A stretch of DNA of 64,000 nt from positions 154,321-218,320 of the forward strand of contig CAMYJH010000010.1 in assembly GCA_947258715.1 (NCBI GenBank). The letters are read 5' to 3'. Below the pieces are notes generated by a model. It saw only the letters and a list, made by a program, of their open reading frames with translations. It was not told the DNA's origin and ran no database searches. Source of the DNA: an uncultured Gammaproteobacteria bacterium. GTDB taxonomy: Bacteria > Pseudomonadota > Gammaproteobacteria > HK1. Every line of letters starts with the position of its first letter. Within the stretch, counting starts at the first letter, position 1. The position numbers and the translations under genes were made by a program. Shown here in pieces: positions 27,992-37,013 of the stretch.

Positions 27992-28190
27992 GTAGCTCCT
28001 CTATCTGTTGGATGTAATTGTCCAGGCGCCGCAGCAGAAAGCGTCTTTGCGGGCTTTCCAATAGCCCGTCTACCCCGTCCAATAAGTGCGTCAGAGTCTC
28101 TAGCACCTCCTCTGATTTCCGCCTGAGCGACGGATTACTTCCTTCTTGAGCAGTGCGGGGATAGGAATCATAACCGCCCTTTTTCTCCAT
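27978..28190 (-). CDS. Small hypothetical protein coupled to nrtS
   Basis: A 70-residue soluble protein that I do not recognise. After a variable start it is a charged helical stretch: SEEVLETLTHLLDGVDGLLE, then RRFLLRRLDNYIQQIEELHA, which could form a coiled coil. It overlaps nrtS by 14 bases. ATG 28190 is the natural start although no Shine-Dalgarno is visible. Its 5' leader lies in direct repeat R1 (28178-28379), and the same leader occurs at 38616-38817 before an unrelated short frame. In the long frame the part upstream of M is repeat-derived and is not counted. Confidence 0.6.
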   Translation of the reverse strand: MEKKGGYDSYPRTAQEGSNPSLRRKSEEVLETLTHLLDGVDGLLESPQRRFLLRRLDNYIQQIEELHAQQ

Positions 28191-28379
28191 CGATATGGTT
28201 CGGACCGATGCGGCCGACACCGTTCGCGGCGCCGATCGCGGCCCTTGGAGCCTGAATTTTGTTGCGACTGCGGTGGTCCGCTCGGAGATTAGCGCTGTGA
28301 GGGGTGTTTTAATTGGCGAAAAGTAAGCTCGGCGCCGGTGGGCACGAGAGGGGCCGTGCCAGTACACCGCAGGACACGG
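28178..28379 (+). repeat. Direct repeat R1, left edge of the alginate-like locus
   Basis: 202 bp nearly identical to 38616-38817 in the same orientation, offset 10,438 bp. By eye I count eight differences (about 96% identity), all transitions. The repeat stops one base before the TAA of algD (28381-28383). A weaker match goes on a further 20 bases or so to the left. Both copies contain a plus-strand frame of 43 codons starting MVR and ending VLIGEK, but four of the eight differences fall in it and every one alters the predicted protein or stop codon, so I do not take it as a gene. Confidence 0.9.
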
Positions 28380-28380
28380 G

Positions 28381-29712
28381 TTACCAGCAAAGGCTCTGAT
28401 AGTGCTCCGGAACTGCTTCGATATCCGGGCCGATGCGTACGAGGTCGAGTACCGGGATGCCCTGACAACGCTCCATGACGATGGTTTTGAATTCAGGAGA
28501 GCCATTCGCTATCACGACCAGCTCGGCGTGATCGAGGACTGCATCGGCGCGTTCGACCATTAGCGAAGAGATGTGGGGAATCTGCTGGTTGATATATGCT
28601 TTGTTCGCTCCGACGAGACTCGCGAGATAAACGTGCCTGTCGTATATGCGAAGGTCCAGGCCCTTTCCAATCAGCTGCTCCGTGAGGGTTACGACGGGTG
28701 ATTCACGCAGATCGTCGGTCCCGGCCTTGAAGCTGAGCCCCAAGATGCCGATACGCCGTTTGCCAGTTCGCAGTATTGCGTCGACGGCTCGCTCGATATG
28801 GATACGATTGCTTGGCAGAATAGCGCTCAATACCGGCACATCGATGTCGAGCTGTTTCGCTTTGTAGGCAAGTGCCCTCAGGTCCTTGGGCAGGCAAGAA
28901 CCGCCGAACGCGAACCCGGGTTTGAGGTAAGCAGCTGAGAGATTGAGCTTATGGTCGAGGCAGAAAATGTCCATGACTGTGTGGCTGTCGATCTCGAGAG
29001 CCTTGCAGATGGCACCGATCTCGTTGGCGAAAGATACTTTGAGGGCATGGAACGAGTTATTTGCGTATTTGATCATTTCGCCGGTACGAATATCGGTACG
29101 AACCACGGGCGCTTTCAGAAAAGAGTACATCTTTTCCAGCAGGTCTCCGCTTCGTGAGTCGCACTGCCCGATAACGGTCACCGGCGGATTATAGAAATCC
29201 GCGATGGACGTGCCTTCCCTCAGAAACTCGGGATTCACGGCCAGGCCAATCGACTCGCCGACTTTTCGAGCAGACGCTCGCTCTAACTCCGGCAGCAGCA
29301 GATCCTCAATCGTGCCGGGTAATAACGTGCTTCTGGCAACGAGGAGGTGGTAGGTATCCCGGCCGCGCAGTATTGTCCCAATTTCGCGAACGCAAGCTCC
29401 CACATGCTCTAGATTGATGTTGCCGTTCGGATGGCTTGGTGTTCCGGTACAAACGAGTGATACCTCCGAATTCTCCACCGCCATCTTCGCATTGTCTGTG
29501 GCCGTCAAGCTCCCGCTCGAGGACCGTATCGACCCGCGCAAGTCCGAGATGAGCTCGTCCAGCCCATTCTCGACTATGGGGCTTTTCCCGGCGTTCACCA
29601 TATCGACCTTAGTCGCGTTGACGTCCACTCCGACTACGTCGTGACCTTCCTTAGCAAGGCAGGCAGCCGTGACGCAGCCGACATAGCCTAATCCAAAGAC
29701 TGAAAGTCGCAT
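28381..29712 (-). CDS. algD: GDP-mannose 6-dehydrogenase
   Basis: A 443-residue enzyme that oxidises GDP-mannose to GDP-mannuronate, the committed step of alginate-type polymers. The NAD loop is VFGLGYVGCV (5-14), the substrate region has NPEFLREGTSI, the AlgD-type CLDHKLNLS block is at about 251-259, and the catalytic cysteine is C273 in FGGSCLPKD. LLGLSFKAGTDDLRESP-like text follows (ILGLSFKAGTDDLRES), and the end QSLCW matches AlgD's final CW. The DHKLNLS block favours AlgD over UDP-glucose dehydrogenase. ATG 29712 starts the Rossmann strand. It is divergent from the ATPase gene; direct repeat R1 begins right after its stop. Confidence 0.9.
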   Translation of the reverse strand: MRLSVFGLGYVGCVTAACLAKEGHDVVGVDVNATKVDMVNAGKSPIVENGLDELISDLRGSIRSSSGSLTATDNAKMAVENSEVSLVCTGTPSHPNGNINLEHVGACVREIGTILRGRDTYHLLVARSTLLPGTIEDLLLPELERASARKVGESIGLAVNPEFLREGTSIADFYNPPVTVIGQCDSRSGDLLEKMYSFLKAPVVRTDIRTGEMIKYANNSFHALKVSFANEIGAICKALEIDSHTVMDIFCLDHKLNLSAAYLKPGFAFGGSCLPKDLRALAYKAKQLDIDVPVLSAILPSNRIHIERAVDAILRTGKRRIGILGLSFKAGTDDLRESPVVTLTEQLIGKGLDLRIYDRHVYLASLVGANKAYINQQIPHISSLMVERADAVLDHAELVVIANGSPEFKTIVMERCQGIPVLDLVRIGPDIEAVPEHYQSLCW

Positions 29713-29898
29713 TGGTGCCCTCCGGATAGCGGACCGTGCGCAAGCGGCCATGTATTACATCACGCTGTGAATCGTGGTCAACGCGCGCGCCGCCTGGACT
29801 CAGAAAATCATGGCCGATATCCTTGGCGCACGTTCACAGTCGGCCAGATTCTTTAGGCTTTTTGTTCGTATCGTTGTTGAATCGGTGTCACTGTTCCC
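29713..29898. promoter_or_regulatory. Divergent algD / ATPase promoter region
   Basis: A 186-bp spacer between two genes read outward, so it should hold both promoters. It has an AT-richer part near 29849-29880. I could not identify convincing -35/-10 or RpoE/AlgU-type boxes. Confidence 0.45.
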
Positions 29899-31707
29899 AT
29901 GGCTAATTTGTTGGACAGCTCCAGACCATCGCCGCCGAAGTCGGTAACCGACGCGTCCCGGGAATCCGAGTCAGCGAGCTACGTCGCGAGCCGCTCCCAC
30001 GAGGCGACCCTGGAGGCCCTGTTCAATGCGGTGCGCGAGCAGCAACAGCTTCTGGTCATCACCGGACAGCCCGGCGCGGGAAAGACCACCGTGATGCGCA
30101 AGCTCGCTCGCGAGCTGGCCGGCACCTTGGCGACGGTGTTCTGCCCCGCCAAGAGGCTCGATTTCCACCAGATCCTGAGCTTCGTGTGCGCCGATCTGCA
30201 GCTCAGCTTGGAAGGCCTGAACGCAAAGAGCGAGGTGGACCAGTTGACGGAGTATCTCGCGCTAGGCGCGCCCAAGCCCGTCGCTCTGCTGATCGACGAT
30301 GCCGATCGACTGCACGGCGACGCCCTGAACCAGCTCCTCAGGCTATCCCGCGCCATCACTCTGAGAAGGGCGCGGTTCCATCTCGTGCTCAGCGGCCGAC
30401 CCGAGCTGCAGGAGCGGCTGACCCGATCGCGGGCTTCGCACCCCGGGGTCGCGCGAGCGATATTCTCGCGGCTCACGCGCCTCTCGGAGCCCGAATCCGA
30501 GGCGTTGCTGGAGCGACTCATTGCCGCTCGAGGGCACCATGAGCCGGTCTCGGTTTCGCCGGCGGCGAGGCAACGTCTGGTGGAACTGGGCCAGGGATTG
30601 CCGGGGCGCCTCGGCGCCTTGTACGCGGCCGCCGCCTCGAGCGCCAAACAGCGGAGAGAGGCGGTGCTGTCGGTGAAGACCGCCGAGGATGCTGCGAGCG
30701 CGCAACGTTGGAGCCCGCCGAAGCCGGAACAGTACGAGAAGGAGCCCATGGTCCGGGATCCGAGCCCTGACGAGGTAACACCGCGGCGCGAATCGGCCCG
30801 TACACCGTCTAAACCGTGGCGCGCGGCAGGCGTCACCTACGTGGCACTGGGGGCAACGATCGTCGCGGTGGTCGTGGTGGTCGCGATGGGACAGCTATCA
30901 CGGATCGCGGACAGTGGTCGAGAAAATAGAGACGCGGCGGGAAGATCGTCCTTCGCCACGGCACCAGCGTCTCCGCTCACTGAGCGGACGGGCCTCGGTG
31001 GGCCCGCCACTGGCTCAATCATCGCGGCGACCGCCCGCGGAGCGGTGCCTGAAGCGACCGCCGCCGATCCGGCTACGGAGAACGAAATCGAACGCTCCAC
31101 CGGCGGCGCCGAAGCTGACCGCGTCGTTGCGCTTGCGCCCGTATCGGAGTCGGCTACCGCGGGGGCGATTCGAAATGGAAAGAAATCTGCAAAAGTCTCT
31201 GCGACCGAAAGCAATGACAAAGAAGGCGGGACCGTGGGCGTCGCGCCTGTCTCTCCAGAAAGCTTATCCGGTCAGCCGACGGCGGCGCCTGTCGCTACCC
31301 GCCTTCCCGGGTCCTTGACCCCCACAGATCGGGCGTGGGCCGCCCTGCGTCGAAATGCACTGACGACCCCTGCCGACGACAACGCCGTTAAGTGGGCGGA
31401 GCTCGCGCTCTCCATCGACCCGAATGAAAAAGGCGCCATGAGGGTGCTGCGAAACGTAGTGGACAACTACCTGCGGTGGTCCAATAACTACCTCGAGCGC
31501 AACCGAATTGGCGCCGCCGCCAAGTATCTCGACAGGGCTCGATCCCTCGGCCGCTACGCCACAAGAGAGCAGCTGGTCGCCATCGAGGTGCTGGACGGGG
31601 AGCTTGCGCTCCGCCAAAGACGAATGGGCTACTATTCTGAGGCGCCGAAGTGGCTCAACGACTTGGACTCGTGGTTGCGCACGCTTCCCCTGCCAAGGGA
31701 CGACTAG
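29899..31707 (+). CDS. ExeA/GspA-like AAA ATPase with membrane anchor and TPR-like tail
   Basis: A 602-residue protein in three parts. Residues 35-250 are an AAA ATPase of the ExeA/GspA type: Walker A GQPGAGKTT (56-64), Walker B ALLIDDADR (129-137), sensor-like LVLSGRPELQERL (163-175). A transmembrane helix follows at about 311-331, then a low-complexity Ala/Ser/Thr-rich linker to about 465. The last 130 residues are helical repeats (WAALRRNALTTPADDNAVKW, AELALSIDPNEKGAMRVL, NRIGAAAKYLDRARSLGRYA) that look like TPRs in the periplasm. ExeA-type proteins place secretin pores through peptidoglycan. Here it may remodel the envelope for polymer export, which is inference. It is the only plus-strand gene of the locus. 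Confidence 0.82.
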   Translation: MANLLDSSRPSPPKSVTDASRESESASYVASRSHEATLEALFNAVREQQQLLVITGQPGAGKTTVMRKLARELAGTLATVFCPAKRLDFHQILSFVCADLQLSLEGLNAKSEVDQLTEYLALGAPKPVALLIDDADRLHGDALNQLLRLSRAITLRRARFHLVLSGRPELQERLTRSRASHPGVARAIFSRLTRLSEPESEALLERLIAARGHHEPVSVSPAARQRLVELGQGLPGRLGALYAAAASSAKQRREAVLSVKTAEDAASAQRWSPPKPEQYEKEPMVRDPSPDEVTPRRESARTPSKPWRAAGVTYVALGATIVAVVVVVAMGQLSRIADSGRENRDAAGRSSFATAPASPLTERTGLGGPATGSIIAATARGAVPEATAADPATENEIERSTGGAEADRVVALAPVSESATAGAIRNGKKSAKVSATESNDKEGGTVGVAPVSPESLSGQPTAAPVATRLPGSLTPTDRAWAALRRNALTTPADDNAVKWAELALSIDPNEKGAMRVLRNVVDNYLRWSNNYLERNRIGAAAKYLDRARSLGRYATREQLVAIEVLDGELALRQRRMGYYSEAPKWLNDLDSWLRTLPLPRDD

Positions 31708-31733
31708 CGTCGCCCATCTACGCGGGATTGCGC

Positions 31734-34268
31734 TCAAGGATGTTCGCCGGCGCGCGCTCTCACGCTCGACAAATCCAGGTCCTCGACGCCCAGTTGCGCA
31801 TCCGCGCTGCGATGGAGGTTGATGCGCGCGAGGAGCTGCGTCACGCGATCGATTAGCACCTGGCGTTCACCCGGTGAGAACGTGCCCACTTTGAGCTCCG
31901 CCCCCTCACGACGCCTGTGCACCCGGTCGAGATAGGCGCGACGCGCACCAAACGCCTGCTCATCCAAATTGCGTTCCGCCTCAAGACGCGCGTGGTACTG
32001 GCTGCGTTTTCGATTCCTCATCGTGGCAATGCGCGCGTACCTCGCCTTGCGTTTCGGGTCTAGCCGTGGGGGGAGCCGTCCTCCCTCGCTTGCCGAATCA
32101 GGCACCCGCCCCCGCTCGATTTCGCGGTAGAGCCGTCCCAGGCGGTGATACGCCGCCGCGTCCTCCTTGACCGACAGCCGAATCGGGATGTCGGGATAGA
32201 GCGCCGCATTCCAGGGCTGCCTCGAGCGCAGCCTCAACCGTGCCCTTGGCCATCCCCCCTCCAGGTCCTCGGGCGGTATGCCCAGCACGTCGGGCAGCAG
32301 CTTCAAGTCCGCGCGCGCCCGCGCGTCGCCCAGGATGACCGCCATACTGAGCAGAACGATCCCTTCGTCCCGCTCCGCGGGCCCGGACTCGCCTCTCAGG
32401 AGCAAGATCCCGAGTTCACCCATGGCACCGGTATTGCCGTGCATGATGGCCCGTGCATACCAGTAGATGGTTTCTCTACGAGCCTTCTCATCCGACCAGT
32501 CCCTTGCGTGGTGGCGCGCGAGCGCGACCATCGCGCGCGGCGAGCCGCCCTCGGCGTACCGACGTATGATCTGAATGGCCGTGGCGCCTTCGTTCGCGTC
32601 GCCGGCGGCCGACGCCTTCGACACCGCGCGCTCTCTCTCGACCAAACGTGATCGTCTCTCGATCACGGTTCGGACGTTCTGCCTCAGCTCGCCCTCGAGG
32701 AGCACCGATGCGTGCGGTCGAAGATCGCCGGAGAAGTACGCTGGACCTGAGTCGACGTACTTATTGTCGTACAGACTCAGCGAGTCGGCGGACCGCACCT
32801 TGACCGCGCTTCTGCCGTTATCTTCGAAGGTGTTGCGCCAAACGTCCGCGGCGGCGCGCTGATAGTAGGGGTCGAGCGCGAAGTTACGAGTCTCGAGACT
32901 TGAAATGTCGACCACCGCGATCTCGATGCCGCTAGCCCCGTTCTTCCCGACCTCGTTCGAGAGAATGCTTAATTTCTCGCTGTTGCGCACGTAGATGCCG
33001 TTGCGAGCGTTTCGCCGTACCACGTTGTCGGAGAGCACGTTGCGGTCGCTCTCGAACAGGGCAATGCCGTCGCCTTCGTTGCCGAGCACCAGGTTTTTGA
33101 GAACCCGGTTCTCGGTGCTGTTCCGATCGAGCATAATGCCACTGCCGGCGTTGTCGATGGCGAGGTTCTCGACGATCCAGCTGTCCCGAACGCCTCGCGA
33201 GAAGATGATGCCGTGGGCGAAAGTCGACCCCTCGGCTACATTGCGCGCAACGATCAACCGCTCCGAGTAATCGTGGGGATCGATACCGTAGATCACGTTG
33301 TCCCGGAACTGGTTGCCGACGATGACCACATCCCGCGCCCGATTCGAGTAGAAGCCGAAGAAAAGATTCTCGATGCGGTTGCCGATTAGCCAGCCGGTCG
33401 GGAGCGGAAGTCGTTTCAAGTAATCCCCGAGCCGCCCGGCGTTGATGCTGACATTGAACGAGATACCGAATGTCCCGGCGGCGCCATGGTAGCCGAGACC
33501 TCGGAGTCGCGAGTTGCCGACGTAGGTCCGCGAACCCTCTGAGGCCAATATGTACGGTCGCGGAGTTTGCTTCCGGTAGTAAAGAGCGCTCGCCTTGGAC
33601 AGCGCTTTCCGGCTGCCATAGCGATCGGACACCGGGTCCCACACCGTTATCTCCGAGTCGGCCACCACCAGCTCTCCGTTAGAGTAGATGAACACACCGT
33701 CCCGGCTCGAGAGCTTAAGCCGGTCGCCGTCCGAGAGCGCCAGGGTCGCCGTGGGGCTTATGTAGAGCGGTAGATGCAAGAGGTAGCTCCCGTCGCCTTC
33801 CCTGGCCAACACCGAAGGATCTCCGATCTGCCGGTGGACGGTCTCCAGGCTGTAGGCGCCCCGACCGAGCACCAGGCAGCGGGGTCGTGTGTTGCCGTTG
33901 GCCGCCCACACGCGATCCATCTCAATGATGTTGGTAACGTGGAGGAAGTACAACTCGTCGATGGGAAGCACGTGCGCAGAGCGGCCCGTAAAACGGGATG
34001 GCAAGCGTGCTCTGACGGCGTCGACGGTATAGGGGGACAAATCCGGGGATCCGGAGGCGAGTGGATTCGCTTGGGATCGATGGGGAACCTGAGAAACGAT
34101 GTAGGCCGAGTCGGCAGCGGACAGCGATGCGGCAGTCGGCACCTCGCCCGAGACCACGGGTGAAAGCAAAGCGCTCATCATGCACGCGAGCGCGGCTCGA
34201 GTGGCGCCAGCTATCAAGTATTCCGAGCGCCCGTGCAAGTTTTCCAGACCGTTCACCGGCACCACCAA
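31734..34268 (-). CDS. algG: AlgG-type mannuronan C5-epimerase fused to Sel1-like repeats
   Basis: An 844-residue exported protein. A hydrophobic signal (YLIAGATRAALACMMSALLS) opens it. Residues about 240-520 are a right-handed parallel beta-helix of the AlgG/CASH type, with the catalytic DPHD at 330-333 and the rungs HGIIFSRGV, GIMLDRNSTENRVLKN, GDGIALFESDRN and GIYVRNSEKL, as in AlgG. From about 560 come Sel1-like repeats (IIRRYAEGGSPRAMVALARH, IYWYARAIMHGNTGAMGELG) as in AlgK, then a basic coiled tail. Periplasmic AlgG converts mannuronate to guluronate. The fusion with an AlgK-like part is unusual. The start is unclear: TTG 34268 or one of several nearby GTGs. It converges on the ATPase gene. 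Confidence 0.85.
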   Translation of the reverse strand: MVVPVNGLENLHGRSEYLIAGATRAALACMMSALLSPVVSGEVPTAASLSAADSAYIVSQVPHRSQANPLASGSPDLSPYTVDAVRARLPSRFTGRSAHVLPIDELYFLHVTNIIEMDRVWAANGNTRPRCLVLGRGAYSLETVHRQIGDPSVLAREGDGSYLLHLPLYISPTATLALSDGDRLKLSSRDGVFIYSNGELVVADSEITVWDPVSDRYGSRKALSKASALYYRKQTPRPYILASEGSRTYVGNSRLRGLGYHGAAGTFGISFNVSINAGRLGDYLKRLPLPTGWLIGNRIENLFFGFYSNRARDVVIVGNQFRDNVIYGIDPHDYSERLIVARNVAEGSTFAHGIIFSRGVRDSWIVENLAIDNAGSGIMLDRNSTENRVLKNLVLGNEGDGIALFESDRNVLSDNVVRRNARNGIYVRNSEKLSILSNEVGKNGASGIEIAVVDISSLETRNFALDPYYQRAAADVWRNTFEDNGRSAVKVRSADSLSLYDNKYVDSGPAYFSGDLRPHASVLLEGELRQNVRTVIERRSRLVERERAVSKASAAGDANEGATAIQIIRRYAEGGSPRAMVALARHHARDWSDEKARRETIYWYARAIMHGNTGAMGELGILLLRGESGPAERDEGIVLLSMAVILGDARARADLKLLPDVLGIPPEDLEGGWPRARLRLRSRQPWNAALYPDIPIRLSVKEDAAAYHRLGRLYREIERGRVPDSASEGGRLPPRLDPKRKARYARIATMRNRKRSQYHARLEAERNLDEQAFGARRAYLDRVHRRREGAELKVGTFSPGERQVLIDRVTQLLARINLHRSADAQLGVEDLDLSSVRARAGEHP

Positions 34269-34284
34269 AACGCTGTCGTGGTAC

Positions 34285-35400
34285 TCACTCCGCGGGCGCT
34301 TGCCCCCGTTTCACCCAGAGGCCTCTGAATATATTCACCTCGACCGTCGCGGGCACGCCCAGCAGATCCAGGTCGAGATCCTCGTCCGGCGCGATGACGA
34401 CCTCATGGTAAGAGATCACGTCGACGGACGCGCGGCTCAGAGGTGCCGCCAGCTGGCGTTCCAGGGGTTCCCCATAGAGCACCTTTCTAACCGTGCCCGC
34501 CACGGTGCTTCGATCCGGCAGGGTGACAGTTGCTCTATCGCCGAGCGTGATTCGCCCGGCATCCTCGATCCGTACCTTCGCGCTGACGTACGCCTTCTCT
34601 CCCAGTGGCAGCAACGTCATGAGAGGCTCGCCGACGGAGACGAACTCTCCCTGAAGCGCATGGCGCTGCAAAATCCGACAGTCGCACGGGCTGTCGATGG
34701 TGACGGCGCCGCCTCCCACCAGCTCCGCATACGCCACGGGCTGGCCGAGCTCGACCTGCGTCGTGTCGGGGCCGCCGACTGCCTTGAAAAAGCTGTACTG
34801 AGGCGCGCGTAGGATTACCAGGGGAGCCTCCACCACGGCGGAGGCCGCCTCCACCACGTAGAGTTGCCGATATCCGATCCACAGACTGAGACCGGCTAGA
34901 AACACGAGCAGCAACGAAACCATCGTGAGTCCCAGCCATCTCCCGATCAACGCGCGCAGACGTCGCGTCTCGGTCTCCGCCGGCGCGTGTGCTCGATCGT
35001 CTCCCGTCTCGTCGGCCACGTCGCGCTTGACCACGTGGATCAGGTCCTCCATCGAAACAAACTCGCCGAGGAGATAGCTGTCAATGACTGCCCTCAGAAC
35101 CGAGACCTTGCGATTGGACAGATCCGTGAACCGGCAAACGAGACCATCGTCGGCGGGGTCGTGCCGGACCACTTCGGCGTTCATGTCGACGACGGTGGAG
35201 AAGCCGTCGAAGCGGAACCAGAGCTTGACGGGAAACCCGCTGCCGAGGGCGCTCGCATTCTGCACCCCGGCGACGGCAAATCCTTCGACCGACCATTCCT
35301 GCACGGGATAGCGCCAGTCGTCGATTTCCACAGTGGCCGGAATTCTGTACCGAGGGTACCGGCTCTGCTGGCCAGCTTCGTATACCAGGCTTACGGACAT
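34285..35400 (-). CDS. alg44: Alg44-like PilZ co-polymerase
   Basis: A 371-residue inner-membrane protein. An N-terminal PilZ domain has the arginine cluster RYPRYR (14-19) and EWSVEGF (35-41), the c-di-GMP contact regions, though the first is not an exact RxxxR. One transmembrane helix (LTMVSLLLVFLAGLSLWIG) follows near residue 160, and then a periplasmic barrel-sandwich/HlyD-like domain (LQGEFVSVGEPLMTLLPLGE, AYVSAKVRIEDAGRITLGD). Alg44 works with Alg8 to polymerise and move the chain and needs c-di-GMP. ATG 35400 is chosen at the start of homology. It lies 41 bases after alg8 and 16 bases before the epimerase frame, in one operon. Confidence 0.87.
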   Translation of the reverse strand: MSVSLVYEAGQQSRYPRYRIPATVEIDDWRYPVQEWSVEGFAVAGVQNASALGSGFPVKLWFRFDGFSTVVDMNAEVVRHDPADDGLVCRFTDLSNRKVSVLRAVIDSYLLGEFVSMEDLIHVVKRDVADETGDDRAHAPAETETRRLRALIGRWLGLTMVSLLLVFLAGLSLWIGYRQLYVVEAASAVVEAPLVILRAPQYSFFKAVGGPDTTQVELGQPVAYAELVGGGAVTIDSPCDCRILQRHALQGEFVSVGEPLMTLLPLGEKAYVSAKVRIEDAGRITLGDRATVTLPDRSTVAGTVRKVLYGEPLERQLAAPLSRASVDVISYHEVVIAPDEDLDLDLLGVPATVEVNIFRGLWVKRGQAPAE

Positions 35401-35441
35401 GGTCGGCTCATAGTCAATCGGATGCCCATCATGCGAACGCG

Positions 35442-37013
35442 TCAAAGGACCCCGAGTATGGAGGCCGCGAAGCCTCGGATTTCTCCCCAGCCGTACAACT
35501 TGGTGAGGAGGGCCACCACGAAAAAGAGTAACAGAAACGACGTGGCGAGGGTGACATTGGAGAAAAACCGCTGTATGCCGACCATCAGGGGAGGGTGGCC
35601 CGAGGCCAGGGCGGTCTTCTGACGCGTCCACCTCTGCCGATTCAAGTGGCTGAGCATGTAAATCTTCACCAACGAGCCGTAGATCTGGCTGAAGTAGAGC
35701 AGCAGCGGCCAAAGGCCAGAGACCCGGGCGCCGGTACTGCCCAGTGCGAGGGTCAAGACGAATCGCGTTAGCATGATCCACACCACATAGGCCCACAGGA
35801 GCACGACACCGTACAAAGCGCTACCGACGAGAGCCGCAGACAGGCCGAACAAAGAGGTCCACATGGAGAGCCGTTGGTCGATGAGACACCACCACACGAA
35901 GTTGCCGATTCTCGACCTGGGAATGGCGATCGCCCGCGCATTTGTGCGCAGCATGTTTCCGAACCAGCGAACCATGAGCATCGTTGTTCCCACAAGGAAA
36001 CTGGGATGCGGGGGATGCTCGACGGTGAGGATCTTGACGTCGGGCACGTAGGGCATCTCCCATCCATGTTTGAGGAGAAAATACCACGACGACTTGTCGT
36101 CGCCGGTGAGGAAGCGGAACCGACCGAGCCGCCAGTGATTGATGTAATCGTACTGGACCGTCGCGACAAAGGCGGGATCGGTAACGATCTCGGCCCTGAA
36201 CATAGACATACGGCCGGTTAGGGTGAGGACCCGCCGGGCGAGTCCCATGGAGGACATCAGTACATGGCGCTGGGCGAAGCGCATGTCATACCATGTCCGG
36301 TACAGAGTCGCTGAGAATCCCTCACCACTCACCTCGCACACCTCGTCGGTCGTGAGCGCCCCGATTTTCGAGTGGTGGGCGAAGACAGGCACGCAACGAG
36401 TGATGCACCCGGGCGTGAGAATGGTGTCGCCATCGATGACCACCGCCACCGCGTTGGCTGGCGGGTGCAGCCTCGCGATGGCGGTGAACCCGCTCGCGAG
36501 AGCGTCTCGCTTCCCGGTGCCGGGGCGGCGTACCACCACCAGATGGACCCGGTCGGGCGGCGAGAGCAGGCGGTAAAGGGCCCGGACGAGTTCTGTGTCG
36601 GACCGGTCCACCACGGAGGCAACGAGCGTGCAAGGAATACCGGAGCGCACCGCCTCCTCGATGGCTGCCCGGTATACCCGCACGGTCGTGTCCGTAGCGA
36701 TTCGAAAGGTGGTGATCAGCAGATAAACGTGGTCGGGATAGGCAGACTCACCCAGTTCTCGGATCTCGCGCCGCCAGCGCGGAAAGACGACGTATCGGTA
36801 GATGAGAGAACGTATGAAATGCAACGTCGCCCACCCGTATCTCCACGAGCCGACCACGCCGATGATGAAGATGAACTGCGAAGCCTCCGTGTCGAGAAAT
36901 CGCTGCGGCAGGCTCACCGTCAGCAAGAGAAGGAATGCGAGGTAGACGAGCAGGCTCACGAGCAGGAGGACGTGATCAAGGACAAGGACGGGTGGGATAC
37001 AACTCGGCCGCAT
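35442..37013 (-). CDS. alg8: Alg8-like mannuronan synthase (GT2)
   Basis: A 523-residue processive family 2 glycosyltransferase. Two helices at the N-terminus (LLLVSLLVYLAFLLLLTVSL, FIFIIGVVGSWRYGWATLHF) precede the catalytic domain with SVVDRSDTE near 133-141, GKRDAL (167-172), VIDGDT (192-197) and the acceptor-site TGDD (303-306). LNRQRWTRQ near residue 467 is the (Q/R)xxRW-type motif. Further helices form the C-terminal channel. It would polymerise GDP-mannuronate at the inner membrane with Alg44. Its ATG 37013 lies 38 bases inside the beta-helix gene, pointing to coupled translation. Confidence 0.88.
   Translation of the reverse strand: MRPSCIPPVLVLDHVLLLVSLLVYLAFLLLLTVSLPQRFLDTEASQFIFIIGVVGSWRYGWATLHFIRSLIYRYVVFPRWRREIRELGESAYPDHVYLLITTFRIATDTTVRVYRAAIEEAVRSGIPCTLVASVVDRSDTELVRALYRLLSPPDRVHLVVVRRPGTGKRDALASGFTAIARLHPPANAVAVVIDGDTILTPGCITRCVPVFAHHSKIGALTTDEVCEVSGEGFSATLYRTWYDMRFAQRHVLMSSMGLARRVLTLTGRMSMFRAEIVTDPAFVATVQYDYINHWRLGRFRFLTGDDKSSWYFLLKHGWEMPYVPDVKILTVEHPPHPSFLVGTTMLMVRWFGNMLRTNARAIAIPRSRIGNFVWWCLIDQRLSMWTSLFGLSAALVGSALYGVVLLWAYVVWIMLTRFVLTLALGSTGARVSGLWPLLLYFSQIYGSLVKIYMLSHLNRQRWTRQKTALASGHPPLMVGIQRFFSNVTLATSFLLLFFVVALLTKLYGWGEIRGFAASILGVL

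Noticed and set aside
28195..28326. A 43-codon plus-strand frame inside repeat R1, also open in R2.
   Set aside because: Four of the eight differences between the copies fall in it and all change a residue or the stop; this is not the pattern of a conserved protein.
28381..29712. UDP-glucose 6-dehydrogenase as the identity of this gene.
   Set aside because: The DHKLNLS block, the final CW and the alg8/alg44 context favour GDP-mannose dehydrogenase; only an assay would settle it.
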